A DNA stretch of 64,000 nt, from assembly GCA_948099385.1 (NCBI GenBank), contig CANUEZ040000116.1, positions 11,104,001 through 11,168,000 of the forward strand, given 5' to 3'. The notes beneath the pieces are model-generated. The model saw only the letters and a program-made list of their open reading frames with translations. It was not told where the DNA came from and did no database searches. The DNA is from Fasciola hepatica. Its lineage: Eukaryota > Platyhelminthes > Trematoda > Plagiorchiida > Fasciolidae. The translations under genes were made by a program, and so were the position numbers. The first letter of the stretch is position 1; each line of letters begins with the position of its first letter. Positions 37,001 through 50,843 of this stretch are shown here, piece after piece.

Positions 37001-40000
37001 AAACGAAGCGATTAAGTCACCTCAATTTATTAGGCTTCGTTTGTTCACGCACTATTTAATCTCTCTCGTAAGATGTATATTTGGTGTCACAAAGGTCAGT
37101 TATTGACGTTCTAGTTCAAGTGGATTGAGCATACGGTTTGCACGCCGATTACATACAGTTATCTCATTAAAAATACAAACTATCTGAGAACACGATTGTT
37201 TTGATACTTACATCTACACCACAAAGTACAATCACGTGTACACGACATTGATGTAATTTCTGTAACTGATGCCCAGTCCCATCCTTGCTTGCAATTAAAA
37301 TCTTTTTCACTCTTTGTCTTTATTTTCACTGGGAAACTGATTTGTTTTACATCATTATGAAAGTCTATTCTATAACTTTCAAAAAAGAAGTAACCAGGAA
37401 TCATCCATTTTGGAGGAATGAATCGACGCTAACTGCTGATCTCTTATTCGGTAGTGCCACTGACAGTACCAGATTACTGGAAAATTTTAGCTTGCTACTT
37501 GGAACGAAACTCCTTTATGGTAAAGGCACAGCCGCAGTGATTTTCTCGGCCAGCTTTCATCTAATATTCAAAAGCACAGAATGTCGTCTGTGGTTACGTA
37601 GGTTCTCAGTAATCATACACCAGTGAACCGCGCTATCAAATGGCACTGGCTGACTTCTGCCTCACAGTATCAAGGCTGATCTCTAGATACTTTGTGATTC
37701 TAGAGTCCACATTTCATAGTCACATTCGATGGCTGTTAAACAAGCACCCAACGACCTCCCCTGAAAAACGGACTCAGTCACTTACTCAACATTCGTCATA
37801 AAATGACAAACCACCCACTGATTGTACTTGTAATTATTTTCCAGTAGAAGTACTATTCTGGTAGGTTGACTGGAGTTATTATAAATTTTTTACAGTTTAC
37901 TTCAAAAGTTTTACCATACGACTTTTACTCTGGTCGAAATATTCTATCAAATTTCAAACCTTTCCAACTCCACTGTCGAAAAAGTCCTTGCTGATGATAT
38001 CCAGAAATATCTGCATAGCTTGGACAAGTCAAAAACCAATTATATAGCTGAATTAGTGTAGTTATTCTATCCTTTTTCTAATTTTTCATCTCTTTCGAAG
38101 AGGAGTGAGCACCACGGCTCTCGCATGATGTTTCTTCAGCATTGTCCTTTTGTATGATTTCACAGAGGACGTTTGACATAGTATAGCAGTATCGCATGAG
38201 AAGAATGAGTGGAAAGGATGGGAAGGCGTAACCTAAAAAGATTATGGTGCGAACCGAAGAGTACGTTGGTTTTATGGAAGAACTTACTCCAGTCTATTTT
38301 GTTTTTACCCAGGTAAATCATAATTTAATATGGAAAATCAGGACCAGCTTTTCTATTTGTTTACAGTTGAGGCCGTTTTGCTGTACTGCTCTTCCCAGTA
38401 ATTACCAAACGGTAATGATTTGTTCAAAACTTGTGCAAACGTTTATCACCATAGAACCGTTTTAGCTGTGAAGCAGGGATAAGGCTGAGTAAAAAAATTC
38501 CGGAACCGACAAATCAATCAAGAACGAGGCGAAACTGCAGTCTCTGGTTGTCATTCGTAAACAAAATTTAGGTCACGTGAAGACAAAAGTCACTTTGGAA
38601 AAATGCCGTCAGAGCTAATCCGAATTATGGACTTTTGAACCGTGTCGAGAAAATGTTGTAAACCGGCACCGTAGAAAAGTTCCACTTCGTTATTTTTCCA
38701 AATACTTTTGGTGTGTGGTTGACGGTGTTTTCACATTCGTGTGTGATTTCAGATCATTGAGTTTCGCTGCGATCCACACTTTGGCGGTGCCCACGTTGCA
38801 CTCACGCACACGTGCATGCACGCGCACATATATTCACTCAAAAATTTACACGCACTCATGCATGTAGGTTGGTTATGATTGTCATACTACGCTAGGACAA
38901 CCACCGCTGCTGGTGTTCTAAAACTGATGGACTGATAGATGATAAAGAACATTTTTGCAGTGATGGTTTGTGGAATGGTTATTTTATCTTGAATAGATAA
39001 TCCAGTAACTCATTTCATTTCGTGGCACCTAATCATTTGGTTCTTCGATCTAATACAGCAAAGTCTCGTGTGACCGGAATTTCTACCTCTGATTTCTGAC
39101 TGGTCAGTGTTACTTCTCACACTGAAATAAGTTGTGAGGTGGCTATTGGAGTATTGCAGTGGTAATTCTCTGGGGTCGATGGTTTCAGACTTTTTTCCAT
39201 ATTTGGAAGTGGGTTATTTCTTCAAACTACTGTCCCGTTAAGATATTAGTATTACTGAGTGACCTTTCGCCGTAGATTCCGAAAGGATGGAGTAATTAGT
39301 CCTGAGTGTTCGATTAAATCACATTCTGATTACAAGCTGCCTCGTGGCGACCCTCTAGCAATGGTTCCGAATTTGTCCTTACTGATGGACACCAGTTAGA
39401 AAAATCAATCAAAACCATCCCAGTTGTTTTTGTCTTTCGATAATTTTTGAGTGCTGATAATTTTAGAAAATGATCACATCAAAGAAAATCTCTTTAAGTC
39501 TCACATTCGACGAATCTAGAAAATCAGTATTTGAAAAAGGAGGAAAACAATAAAAATGACAGTTTTAGCCAATGTGGAAAATCGATGAGTCGGGTGATGT
39601 CACTTTTCGATACACGGTATATCTTACCCCAAGTCTGACTGTTTTCCTGCACTCCCATTTATTCGTGGATTGGCTTTTGCACAAATATTCGGCGGTCGGT
39701 TTGCCCTTACCGTGCTACCACTTTATGAGCTACCTTGCAATCGCTAAGCCTATTGAGAAACCATTCGTTCATATTGCATAAGAATCATGTGACGTAATTT
39801 TAGGATTGATCGCCTAATCTAGCAAACTACCACTAGTACCTAAGATTTGGCACCGTCAGGATGTTCAGCCAATCAGAGTCGGATGTCATTCGACAATGAG
39901 AATAAAATAATGAAAACCGGCTCAATAATACTCGATATTCAAACAAATGGAGAAACTTGGTAGCTAAATGATATTGAGACTAAATGACCGATACGTGTGA

Positions 40001-40299
40001 ATGTGATTGGAGGTAAACTGCATGATACAGCATCCGCTTGTAGGAAAATGATGCGTATGGAAGGGATTTTTCGTAAGCAGTTACAGACAGCTATGTAGAT
40101 ACATTACCAAACCACTCCGTTTTCGTTCCATACTTACTCCTAAAACTTCAGTAAACTGTAGTTACTCTGATGTCATTGGAGACCAACAACCATAATCTTG
40201 AGACTTGGATTTGAGAACAACTCAAGATCTTGGTACATCAGACTGAATGAAGAGCCGGGTGAGAGCGGACTGTTACCTACCGTCAACGTGACAGGTTGT

Positions 40300-40360
40300 G
40301 TCAGGGTGTGAATTTTGAACCACTGAGGTTTGAAGACCTAAACCACTTGATCAACATCAA
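40300..40360 (-). repeat. tRNA-derived SINE head
   Basis: The minus strand reads TGATCAAGTGGTTTAGG (A box, 40,337-40,353) and GTGGTTCAAAATTCAC (B box, 40,308-40,323), as in Leu/Ser-type tRNAs. No acceptor-stem pairing is seen, so it is taken as a SINE relic. Confidence 0.55.
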
Positions 40361-43300
40361 TATTTGTTATTAATTATCTGAGTGACAAACGGGAATGTAC
40401 AGAAAATCTTTCACATAGGAACGATTTGAGACTGGACGACTTTTCTTTTGGAGAATCATCCACGATATATTCCATACATGAATAAGTACGAATGAAGCGA
40501 AACATTGAAGCCAGTTCGATCTACCAAAAAATGAGTTCCTTATTTTGAACCCTGCCCCTGTTGTTCAATGCTCCTGCTCACAGCAAAGCTGATTTCACTA
40601 TTCCATGAAACCTAGTCTATGCTGCAAATGCGTCGATTTTTTAACACACACCTAGAGCGTTATGGTTAGAATCCGTATGAGACACCATCACTTACGCTTT
40701 CATTATAAATTAGATGATAATAAAGCCGCTCGCTAATGAATATCTTCAGAATGCATGAACACAAACCTGTGCAGTTTTAGTTCTTTGTGTGGGTCAGATA
40801 TGGGAACCTCTAGTACAACATCAAGACGAAAGGAACAGCGATGTCGTACACTGACAGACTTTTTTATAGCCTGGCACCATAAACTGATATATACGGTCAA
40901 AATTGTTATATTCTGAATGCGTTTGCTGCTACCTGGCAGAGAATAATCTCTCAGCACAATAGACGATACATATCAGCAGAATCATGAGACACCTTATAAG
41001 AAGTGGTAGATTAGTTGGAGATATTCGGTACTCGCGGTTATATCCTCAGAGTTTTCGGCACTCACTCGCACTTCACCCTAACTAGACATGGAGTGAGCTT
41101 CAACGCACTAAGTTAAGAACTAGAATGAGATCACTGTTCCAGAGGACATGATTCGTTCACGGTGCGGTTCAGACGAAACTAACAGAATGATAGTCCATTT
41201 CTGAATGAATAACCAATCATTCAAATCGGACTATTATCTTACAAACACGTTTTGGGTGTGTGTGCTGATATACGTTAACAACACCCGATTTTATAGTGTT
41301 TCCCAGTGAGCAGACATATAACAGTTAAAATTGAAAATGCAACTTGATAGCATGGAGCGGAAAATTTTGCTTTCTTACATTAAGAAAAACATTTGCAAAA
41401 TTAGTCAACGTCAAGTCACTGTCAGCATCCTTTTTCACCGCAATATCATAAGACTCTCATTTCAACTTGAAATTCTTTAACGGTTCCTTGAATACTCGGC
41501 CTTTTAGACAAATTCGTAATTAGTCTTGAATTAGGTATTTTCTTGTTTCATCTGATTTGTTCAAGATGAGGATAAAGGACAGACAAAAATTTAAACATTT
41601 TATAAACACTTCCATCACCATTGATTAAAACATTCTGATTGAACTAAACGCCCACGAAAATAAATTTTAACTTAGCAAGCACGTGACACATATTCAACCA
41701 CAATAACATGATGGAAAAAATACCTCATGCTATGTCCTATGTCTACAGTGATCATGATTTAATCTTGAGAAAACTGCTGGAACTTGGACTGAGGTCACCA
41801 CAGTTTATTTTTATTTCGTAGGAATTCACAACCTGGAATACCGCTGAAAATGTTGGTTCTAATTTCGTTTCTTATGACAAAAGTCAAAGGCTTACTATGA
41901 TTTCTGACCATTATTTCATCTTTCTAATAAACTTCGTAGATTAGGAATCTAAATAGCCGAAACTCTGAACCAGACTATGGAAATAAGAAATCGCGTTGGT
42001 TTACAACCAATAGCAAAGCAACCAGCCATAAATCCAGGCGGTGTCAAGTGCTTTCTGCGCAACAAGGCCAATTTATATGTAAACATCAAAATTGCAAGTA
42101 AAGTCTGAAAAGCATCCCATTTTTATCGATCTTCAGTCCCCGTAATAGGGACGAAGAGAACTCGCCCGTATAAGACTCGTCATAATCCAATCGTTGGAAT
42201 GAACTCAGGCATGAACAGAACGCCATAACTCCACCAAGTGATTAAAGTTTCACTTAAATGTATTGTCATTCATCTTTCCAACCACATTAGCTGGTAGCGA
42301 AGTTAGAGCGTTTTTGGCCCTGCGGGAAAAGCGACAAGCTAGCTACAAGCGAGTCAGATGCACCTTCAACAGATTCAGTGAAAGCATGCGTACACAACAA
42401 GGACAACGGAGCGGAAAATCGTCCCGCGGCTATGGCTCTAGACCGGTCTAGGTAAGGGGGCGGATTTGGATGAGATCGGCACGCATCAGCGAGTAGATTT
42501 TTAAAGGCAGACCAGGCACCCCTAGACTTTCTTTTTAACTGATTCCACGTTGTCCAGCAATGAGTAAGCACATCCAGGCAGTGGATCTCTGAGGTCAGTG
42601 ATCAGTAAGGTTTTGGAAACGTTCTGACCGGTGGATGGGAACCATCAGTGAGACAGTTGTTACAAAGCTAAATGTGTCCCTAACAGAGGACTTCCAACCT
42701 GAGAAAGAACATTTCAAGACTGCTCAAAATGTCACTGTGGAGTTCATCATCCAAAGAACTTGTTCATCTGCAGGAAGTATTTCCATTTCTGTATAGCCTC
42801 AACTAAAACAAGACTACAAAATAAGCTCCTGAAATCAACCGAAAGAGTGAGTCGTGAGTCTTTTGCGATTCAATCTCTTCTCCGTAGGACTTTTAAACTA
42901 TTAAAGCAAGCCCTCAACCGAACTCATGCAAGTATCAAAATCTGTGAATCTCAAGCGACAGCCAAACTGTAGCTGGGGATGCATAACCGCCAAGGGCAAA
43001 AACAAGTGGCCTTTTTCTTCTTTTTCTTCTTTCATAAATTCTTGTCTTACATTTATATTTTTTGAACCCTTCACTGCATTCGTCCTACTCTCCTTACTTT
43101 GACCTTCCTTCAGTAAATAGTTCTGTTTTAAAACATTAAACAAGCTTACCACTGCTCTCATCCTACTTTCATCTAGCAGGCACAGACTTTGGCGCCATAA
43201 TATGGAACTCGTCCAGTGGCAGTGAACTTGGGACAGTTCTTTGGTTGGCCTTTGGCGGTGATAGGTTTCCTCGTTCTCTGTCCCCAATAACTAACCGAAG

Positions 43301-45488
43301 ATAATTCAAACCTTATATTTATCCTTATATCTGGAGCGTATCAGAAGTTTACACGTGCGATAACTTAGAAGTGTTTGCGCGCTTCCGTATACTTTCGCTA
43401 TATTGAACCACCAACAGTAGTCATCAAATTTTGACTATACCATTTGATTCAGAGCATTTCGTAATCGCAAACCTATCTCTGACTCGTAGTGACACTATTA
43501 CATGGTAATATGATTATTGCTATCAAAATAACTTGTTCCCCTCAATCCTGACCTATCACAATTTTGAGCAGTTGCTATCTTTTAGTGGTATCAAACAAGC
43601 TATTCTCAAATTTAATAGGTTTGGGCAATCCTTTATTTATTAATAAGTGTAAAGGGAATTGTTATAGCCAGTTGAATAATGAATGAACAAACTGCTTCCA
43701 CAGTTCAAAAGCTGGAGTTATGCAACGTGTACATTACTGCATCCAACTTTTCAGAAATAATTCATTACATTCAGGAAGTTTTTGAAAGGTAATAGCAAAG
43801 CCATTAAAAAATAAACGTAATTTCTATACTATCACTTCCCCTATAATGGCTTAGCACCGCAAAGGGCATAAATGCATAAATCATCGTCAGATTGAAACTA
43901 TGGTCGCGTCACTGGTTCACCACATTCTAATGCGGTATGCTGTAAGTAACCAAGTCTTAGTGTAAAATATCCATAAAACATGTGTCACGTTGAGAAATTA
44001 TTTTATTTTTGACCAAAACAAGTTACTATTTCTGTGAATTACACTGTGAGTTTGTTCTAACTACAAGCACAACGAAATATTTAAATATAAAATGGTTAGT
44101 ATTTTGTTTAAGACATCAAATAACCAGAAGTATTTTCCCAAATTATATGGTATCTGACAAACGTAATACTTCTAAATTATCTTTAGCTCAGCGAGTAATT
44201 CGCCATTAAAGTAGTATTGTTAATACCAGTGTTATACAGTTACGGTCTCATCGAATCCAATAAAAACAACTATTATTGGTAGCGCATTTATTGGACATTT
44301 TCTCTGCATCTTGCTAGGGCCTACTTCTAAAGCGAAAACGGTTTCTTTTTCAGAAACGAGTTTAACCTCCATTCCTGCTATAACCAGTGCGTAAGCTATA
44401 CAGGTTTACACCTGATCAAGAAAGCTTGCCACAAGACCAAAAAAACGGTAGACGCCATTCGGATTGTGTTGCTATGATCCGGTAAGCTTAACAGGGATTT
44501 TCTGCAAAATGCTTGGAAAGATTATGCTATAACGCTTTTAAGCACCCACTGGAATGCTCCGTGCGTTGCTCAGCCTAAAAAGGATTTTTCGTAAAAATAT
44601 GTCATGTTTCTCATACGAGATAATCCGGGGACTTTAAGAAAACAACAAAATAGACGAATAATAATTCAATTTAAGCAGGGTGTTTGACAGCGCAAAGCGT
44701 CATCTGTTGCTGATAAAGACTGGGTTGTTTGCTACAAGTGTATGAATACAAGGGCGGTTGAAGGAATTTTTTGCCTATGGAACTTTTTTTATCCAAGTTA
44801 GAGACAGGAGCTCTAATTTGGTGCACATCACTGGTGAGGTATCTTAAGCATCAGTAAAGGACTCACTCTTACTTACTGCCCTAGCTTGGGTCATACGGTC
44901 GCCTAGGCTCGCTATTACCTTTGATGTCCAAGTCTCTGAATACCAGATACGAGACGCTCTATCTATAGACTTATTTACCGTTTTAAGCGGGGCACAAAAC
45001 TGTGGTCTACCCCTCAACTCTGGGAAAATCCATTCGTTGTCTCAGGTACTGAAAGTTATTTCAGTCTTGTGAAGCCAATACCCACTCACCAAGTTAGCGT
45101 AACTGATTACTTAGATATTTACTACCCCTGAATTCAAAGAGTTATGTCAAAGTGAAACAATTTCGCAAAAACTTCAGGACAAACTTCAAAGAATAAAACT
45201 TGCTTTGCTTGACGGGAAGCCGGATGTACTTGTACCGCTAGGGAAGTCTGTAGTTAGACACCACTTAGATATCATCTGTCAGGCACGTTTTTAACAACTC
45301 GCAACGGTAACCGCTTGAGGTCAAAAGGACTAGACATACAAAAAGATACATAGTGAAACTGGACCTTTATCCTTATAGAAGATCGGACTAGGTGGACCAA
45401 ATAGAGGTGTTAAAATAATAAAAAACATTCATACCGTCTTAGCCTGAATAGATTATTACTGGAGGACTCAGAAGCTCAGAAGAAGGTA

Positions 45489-45731
45489 TTACCAGGAACC
45501 GATCAAATTTTGACCTTGGTAAATATCCAGGTTGCACATTTTAGCAAACGTTTTGTGAATAGCTACAGCGGTCTCGCTAAGAAACTCATACACCAAAAGA
45601 CCGTCCGGGCATTCAAGAGTGCCCATGATCGTATGTGAGTCGTGGTAATCTTCGACGTTGATCTTTGACAATGCTCGTTTGATTTCAGTCTGGTACCTGT
45701 AGGATCCATCTTGGGTGCAGTTAGATTGCAA
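45489..45731 (-). pseudogene. Possible CR1-like pre-RT fragment
   Basis: An 80-codon minus-strand frame contains TIMGTLECPDGLLVYEFLSE followed by TFAKMCNLD. This is the pattern of the segment just before the reverse transcriptase core in CR1-like proteins (xGPLxxxDGxLxxxxxxKAxxLxxFFxxVF). It is preceded by a Lys/Arg-rich stretch as expected. No further RT block could be read downstream towards 44,900, so the call is tentative and could be a chance frame. Confidence 0.35.
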
Positions 45732-48700
45732 TTATTTTGCTTCATTGTATATTACCATAGTGAACGCTAATGGATCATAATTCTCGTCATAATTGAAGTT
45801 TTTATGTTCTGTTTTGTTATCAGCAAGAGATCAACAAATTACGCCAAGCGGTTGTTGGCATTAAATTTGCTGCGTGGAGCTTGTAGAATCTTAGACTCTC
45901 AACTGTTATGTCTAGTGCAAGCCGAACTGCTCTCAACCCAAATGAATTGCAAATTCAGTGTCCCATTTTAAATACATTCACCAGTGCGGTACGCGAATTT
46001 AAATACCAAACTTCTGTCTTCAATTTTACCACGCTAAAAATAAGCACTCAGTGGAATGATTACTTAGTTTCTATCCACTTGTTCAGTTTATGCCCGTTTG
46101 CCATGGAGCATTAAATCCTACATCATTGAGGGTTTTTCTCAACGCGGCCATCATGGTTGAAAATTTATATTACTTCTCTCAGGCAACAATATGGAAAAAC
46201 TTTTTACAAGATTCTGCTGAAGTGGAACTCTCCTGCCTTTTTCAGTTCATATTTATCCACAACTTGATAATGCAAAACCCGATGACAAAAATAATGAATT
46301 CCCTTATAATGTCAGTAATCAGCAACCATCTCAAATTTAGCAATTTATAACTCAAAATCGTTTACCAAAAAGCGATAATGATGCACTAGATAAAATTGGT
46401 AAAGGCCTCATTTGGTACTGTGGATAAGCCACACGGATAATATATGGTTGGCTGTCCCTATTTGGTTGATAAATAAACTTTTGAGTCTTTTTCTTTTTCC
46501 CTTGGAAACGTAGTACTTCTTGTTTAACAAAGGCTGAATCAGTCTACATTTGACTAAGCTATCAAAATTTGTGTCATCTTCGAAAGATATCCCAAAGATA
46601 ACGAAAAACATAAAAGTCTCTTCAGGAAAAAGGATACCCGCTTTAAGGACCCAAGAAGGACGGAAAATAATCTGCATTTTAATAAAAAAATCAGACTAGG
46701 GCAATTTATTTCAGTTTAACTAAATTCAACGAAACTCTTTAAATTGAAACAGAATCGAAACGTTTTCTGTGATAAAATGTTACAAGTTATCACTTTATTC
46801 TGAACTGATGGAGCAAAACGTGGCAATATTTTATCGATAATCCAGCTCAGAGCCGGAGCACTCCACTCATAAGCAATACCATTGTTTTTGCGATAACAAC
46901 AATGATCCCAACCACCACAAGGTGTATGCTCCCAGTCGCAAAAGAGTCCCAGAAATAACTTTTTATTATCTACTGTACTATAAACTTCTACCACGCTGTT
47001 CGGTTCGAAAAGATTCAAAACACAGAATAATAATCTCACTCTATTGAGAAATACTGTATTCTATCGGGGAAGAGCATCTAGTCCCATAAAAGTCTTCTGG
47101 GAGACCGGTAAGGGAGCAATTCAATATTGTCGTATAAGTGGGAGTATTCTGCCCGTAACTCCAACTATGCCTTACAAGCTTATGAGCGTATATTAACTTC
47201 TTTGTAAGACTTCACGTTTTATGAAGATATATGGCACCTGAATAAAACCGGATCGTGCCAAGTATTTTTGGGTGTGTTCACAAAACCCTTTTTTCTCAAA
47301 TGGAAATTTTTGGAATTGGATTAAACCATGTACCACACGACCCAATCGTAAAGTGGGTTTAAAAATTGTAACCGGCTGGTTTGCTTCGTGGTGATTTTTT
47401 GAGGGAAAATTGCAATAACACGAATAAAAAGGAAAATAATGAAACCATCATGAAAACAGGGAAATGTTTGGAGAAGACGCTTATAGTTTACGTTACGTTT
47501 TATTGAAAATCCTGTTTTAAAGGACCAGCGTTAGACATGTTGTAGATACTGTTACATGCTCCTTGCTTCGAGCTGTTAGTGTCGCTACACTTAATTTATT
47601 TGAGATTGTCATTGTTTTCTTCAATTGGAGCAGTTCTTGATATTTCAGCGTTTGGACAACATATTGCAACATTGTGATGTTTGTTGGTCGTAAATGACTG
47701 AATGCATTTATCCAGTTGACTACATTCAATTCGATTTTTACAAGGATTAACCGCTCTCATATTTACATAATTCACACGTATGCTTTATGGTCTTAGCAAT
47801 GCTTTGTGGTGTACACAATGTTTAAAACAGTGTTAGCTAATGAATGAAACTTCCATTATCCTAAAGAAATTTCGATCATCAAAATATCAAAATTATCGTC
47901 GGAATAGAATCATACTCAGCGCTACAAAATATTTGAATTTTTCTTCAGTCACTTTATAGCAACATTATAAATGCCGATCAGTAACGTGTAACTTTCTCTC
48001 CTGGATGGCCTTATGTTATATTTTCCATTGGTTTTCAGCACCGATGGAAGGAGTAGCAGACTGTTCCGCCGTGAAATGTCCCTAATCGTGCTAATATGTT
48101 CAGTTCAGGATCAGCTGCAACTTTTCTTTGAAATGGAAACAATATATTAAGCCGTAGTTGGTCTTTTATGCTGCAATTCCCTGCGTTCACATCACATTTG
48201 AGCTTTTTGAATACATCAACCCCCGAATTGGGGTAAATGCGCACTGTAATGCTGCATCTTTCTAATGCTGTGGTAAGAGACATTTACAGTAAAACCTCAC
48301 CAAGGAAAGCTCCGGTTGCCATTTGACTTAGGTCAAAGCAGTATGGCACAAGGCAGAGACTAGTGACATTGAAGAATGATTAACTATACTCGGATAACTA
48401 TGAACGTCCTGTTAGGGGCCATTTACTTATGGTAACCTCTTAGGCTGTAAGTCTACGTAGGTCAGCGACGAAACGTTTGGGTGATTTATTCGTAAAAAAT
48501 GTTGGCTATAGTTATTTCTTTTTAGTTACTTGATGGATACTTTTTGGAAGGCAGTGATACAGAAGTGGCCATACAACAACCATGAGTCTTTAATGCCAGC
48601 AAAGGTAAACACATGCATTTCTGGGCCCACCATTTTCCCGTCCATTACAAAACTAAACATCTTACGGAGAAACCGAAAAACGTCTACAATGGTGGTTCAA

Positions 48701-49399
48701 TGCCACTACAGCTACAGAAGTCGCGGGAGAAAGGGGAAACTGAGCTCTATTTTAGGCTGCATTACCGTATGTATTTTACATAGTTTAGTTTGAATTCAAA
48801 ACCATCAAGTTAAAAATATGTTAGTTTATTGTAAGTACGTATACTAAATTCATGTTTAGCATGGACTTCCCGTAAAAGCTCGTAGCTCAGCTATTATCGT
48901 GGGCTACAAGTAAGTGCCAGTGAACATTTTCAGGGAAATGATAAGCCAAATATCAACTATATCATATATGCAAATGTTATAGTTTTATTTCTGTATCACT
49001 CTTAATTCAAGAGTCACCTGCGCATATCCATGAGCAACTATCGTTTTTACTAATTCATCCAGGTTTTTCCTATGTAGATGAAACACCGTGAACATGTAAA
49101 ATGCACAATGACCGTCGACAACCTCAGTATATTTGTCAAGTACCAAAGTTTATATTTCAATAAACTACAAATTTAATAAACTGACCGGTTATTCTGTGTG
49201 TCTGCTGCGCCGTCTCTTGGCTACAACCTAAATTGTTTTGTCGGTTGCGTAGACTAAGAGCAAAAGAGGATTCAAGCCAAATGTCACTTGGGAACAGCGA
49301 TAAATATCGTTGCAGAGTACTCCGTTATTCATACTTGTAATAACCAGTCTAATTCCGATGGAGAACCTGTGACCACCGTAAGGCACACCGATCAAAATC
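45732..49399. other. AT-rich gene-free stretch
   Basis: No recognised gene. A 107-codon minus frame (46,716-47,039) carries CDWEHTPCGGWDHCCYRKN but no known domain and no clear splice sites. A minus frame (48,035-48,267) follows a good acceptor and is listed as a finding. Confidence 0.5.
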
Positions 49400-50455
49400 C
49401 AGAGAAAAACCAATCTGGAACCAGGTAACCCGTTATCAGCAACACGGTAGTTGGCTTCCAGTGATGTGATACAAGGTTTGGTTCCAGGCCCGCGGCTCTT
49501 CCTTGCATATATCATTGATCCACCAGCAATTTTCTTTCACCGTGTCTCGTCCATGCGGACCATCTTAAGGTCTGGCGCAAGACCACATCAAATGCAGATG
49601 AACCTGTACTTCAGGAGGATACCAAGATCCTTGGGAGACGGTCGGGTCTGTGGTCCCCGCCAGTCAAACCGGTAAGTATGCACCTATGCCAGTAGGGAGG
49701 TTCGCCCAACGATGGGATGAACACTCTACACGGAGCACATCTTGGCCGTTCTCTCTGCGAGAAAGATCTGAAATTGATTGTGGCCTCGTCACTAAAAACG
49801 AAGAATACCACAGGAAAAGTCTGTGCTTCCGTGTCGAGTACTCTTGGGCTGATTATTCGATTACTTGGCTATCTCTCACCCGGCAATTTCAAGGTACTGT
49901 ATCCATCCCATATGCTACCTAGGTTGTAGAAGGGGGCAGCTGTTTTACCATGTAAGGCGGCAGAAGTGACAAAGTTGGAATTAGTACAGACAGGCGCAAC
50001 TCGCCTTGTTAGAGGACTACTAGGGATCAGTTACCAAGGCCGGCTGAAGATTATCGGATTGTTTCATGTGGCATATTGGAGAGTTCGAGGCGGCTTGATC
50101 TTCATCAGGCACATTATTCGAGGCAACATCGGGCCAGAACTACGTACAGAGCTCTCCATTTTCTAATATGATTTCATGCTGGGGTACTTGCTAACTCCAA
50201 AGAAGCAGCAGTAGGTGGGCTTACCACTGGTAAACCATCTATCTTCGAGGGTGATCAGTCGATAGAACGTGTTGCCAGCAGAAGTAGTTGAATAGCTTAA
50301 TGATATGTCGTTCAAGCAACTACTGAAAGTACTTTTGAAGAGGCGGTGGATTACGACTCACGCCTGTGTCCACGCCGCCGAGCTGTGGTGAGGAAGTTTA
50401 CACAGTAGAGATACCCTCTGCCTCTATTATGAAGAAAACATGAATAAAAGAATGA
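49400..50455 (+). pseudogene. CR1-like non-LTR retrotransposon, RT C-terminal half relic
   Basis: Plus-strand relic with frequent frame changes. It begins near SSWLPV..VIQGLVPGPRLFLAYI (49,448-49,520; the SGVPQGSVLGPLLFLIYI block). VHADHLKVWRKTTSNADEPV (about 49,548 on) corresponds to the FADDLKVWR block with FADD decayed to HADH. Then NDGMNTLHGAHLGRSL and DLKLIVASSLKT (49,709-49,795), GLIIRLLGYLSPGNFKVLYP (49,846-49,905), TGATRLVRGLLGIS and YWRVRGGLIFIRHIIRGNIG (49,990-50,132), and VLPAEVVE (near 50,268). It ends in an AT-rich ATGAATAAAA-type tail near 50,455. It is 5'-truncated before the catalytic first block and is not functional. Its motifs differ from the element at 52,055, so it is a separate CR1-like family. 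Confidence 0.87.
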
Positions 50456-50843
50456 TGTAAAACCGACTTAAAACCAGTGAAACTACATGAATAACCGATC
50501 GGATGCGTTTGGTTTTGACGTTTGGTACCGAATATGGCAAGAAGGAGAATTGGTTTGGCTCACCAAAAGTTTAAAAACATAATTTGATCCCGTGTATTTT
50601 CGGTGTGCTCGAAAATAGTCCCAAAAACCTTCCCTGGGATGTTTCGAAAGGAACTAAATTTGGATTCATTTGGAACTTTTCTAGGATTACTTCTATGCCC
50701 ACTGTGCTGTCTGGTAAAATGTGGCACTAATATTATCCACGTGCTTCTTTCAAATTTCTATAGGTTCTCAACTTTACGCAAACAATTGTAAAACCCTATC
50801 TAAGTGCGGAACCAGAGATTAGGGAAAACCATAAAACTTTTCA
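50456..50843. other. Spacer between CR1-like relic and fold-back element
   Basis: AT-rich sequence without motif or repeat that I can recognise. If the PPP1R16-like gene is intact, this lies in its first intron. Confidence 0.4.

Larger units (their letters stand above)
31936..45488. other. Long AT-rich gene-free stretch with SINE-like and other repeats
   Basis: No gene recognised on either strand. Repeats found: tRNA-derived SINE-like heads at 32,266-32,450 (+), 32,820-32,912 (-) and 40,300-40,360 (-), a divergent direct repeat at 33,431-33,525 and 33,966-34,080, and a CA/TG-rich low-complexity patch at 38,790-38,870. A slightly GC-richer patch at 42,280-43,290 holds overlapping frames of 94 and 128 codons (minus) without any motif. 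A possible gag-pol fragment at 34,605-34,793 (-) is too weak to call. Confidence 0.5.

Noticed and set aside
42280..43290. Slightly GC-richer patch with 94- and 128-codon minus-strand frames
   Set aside because: No family motif in any frame; overlapping open frames on both strands point to composition rather than coding.
46716..47039. 107-codon minus-strand frame with a WDHCC-type cysteine cluster
   Set aside because: No known domain, no clear start context or splice sites, and frames of this length are expected by chance in this window.
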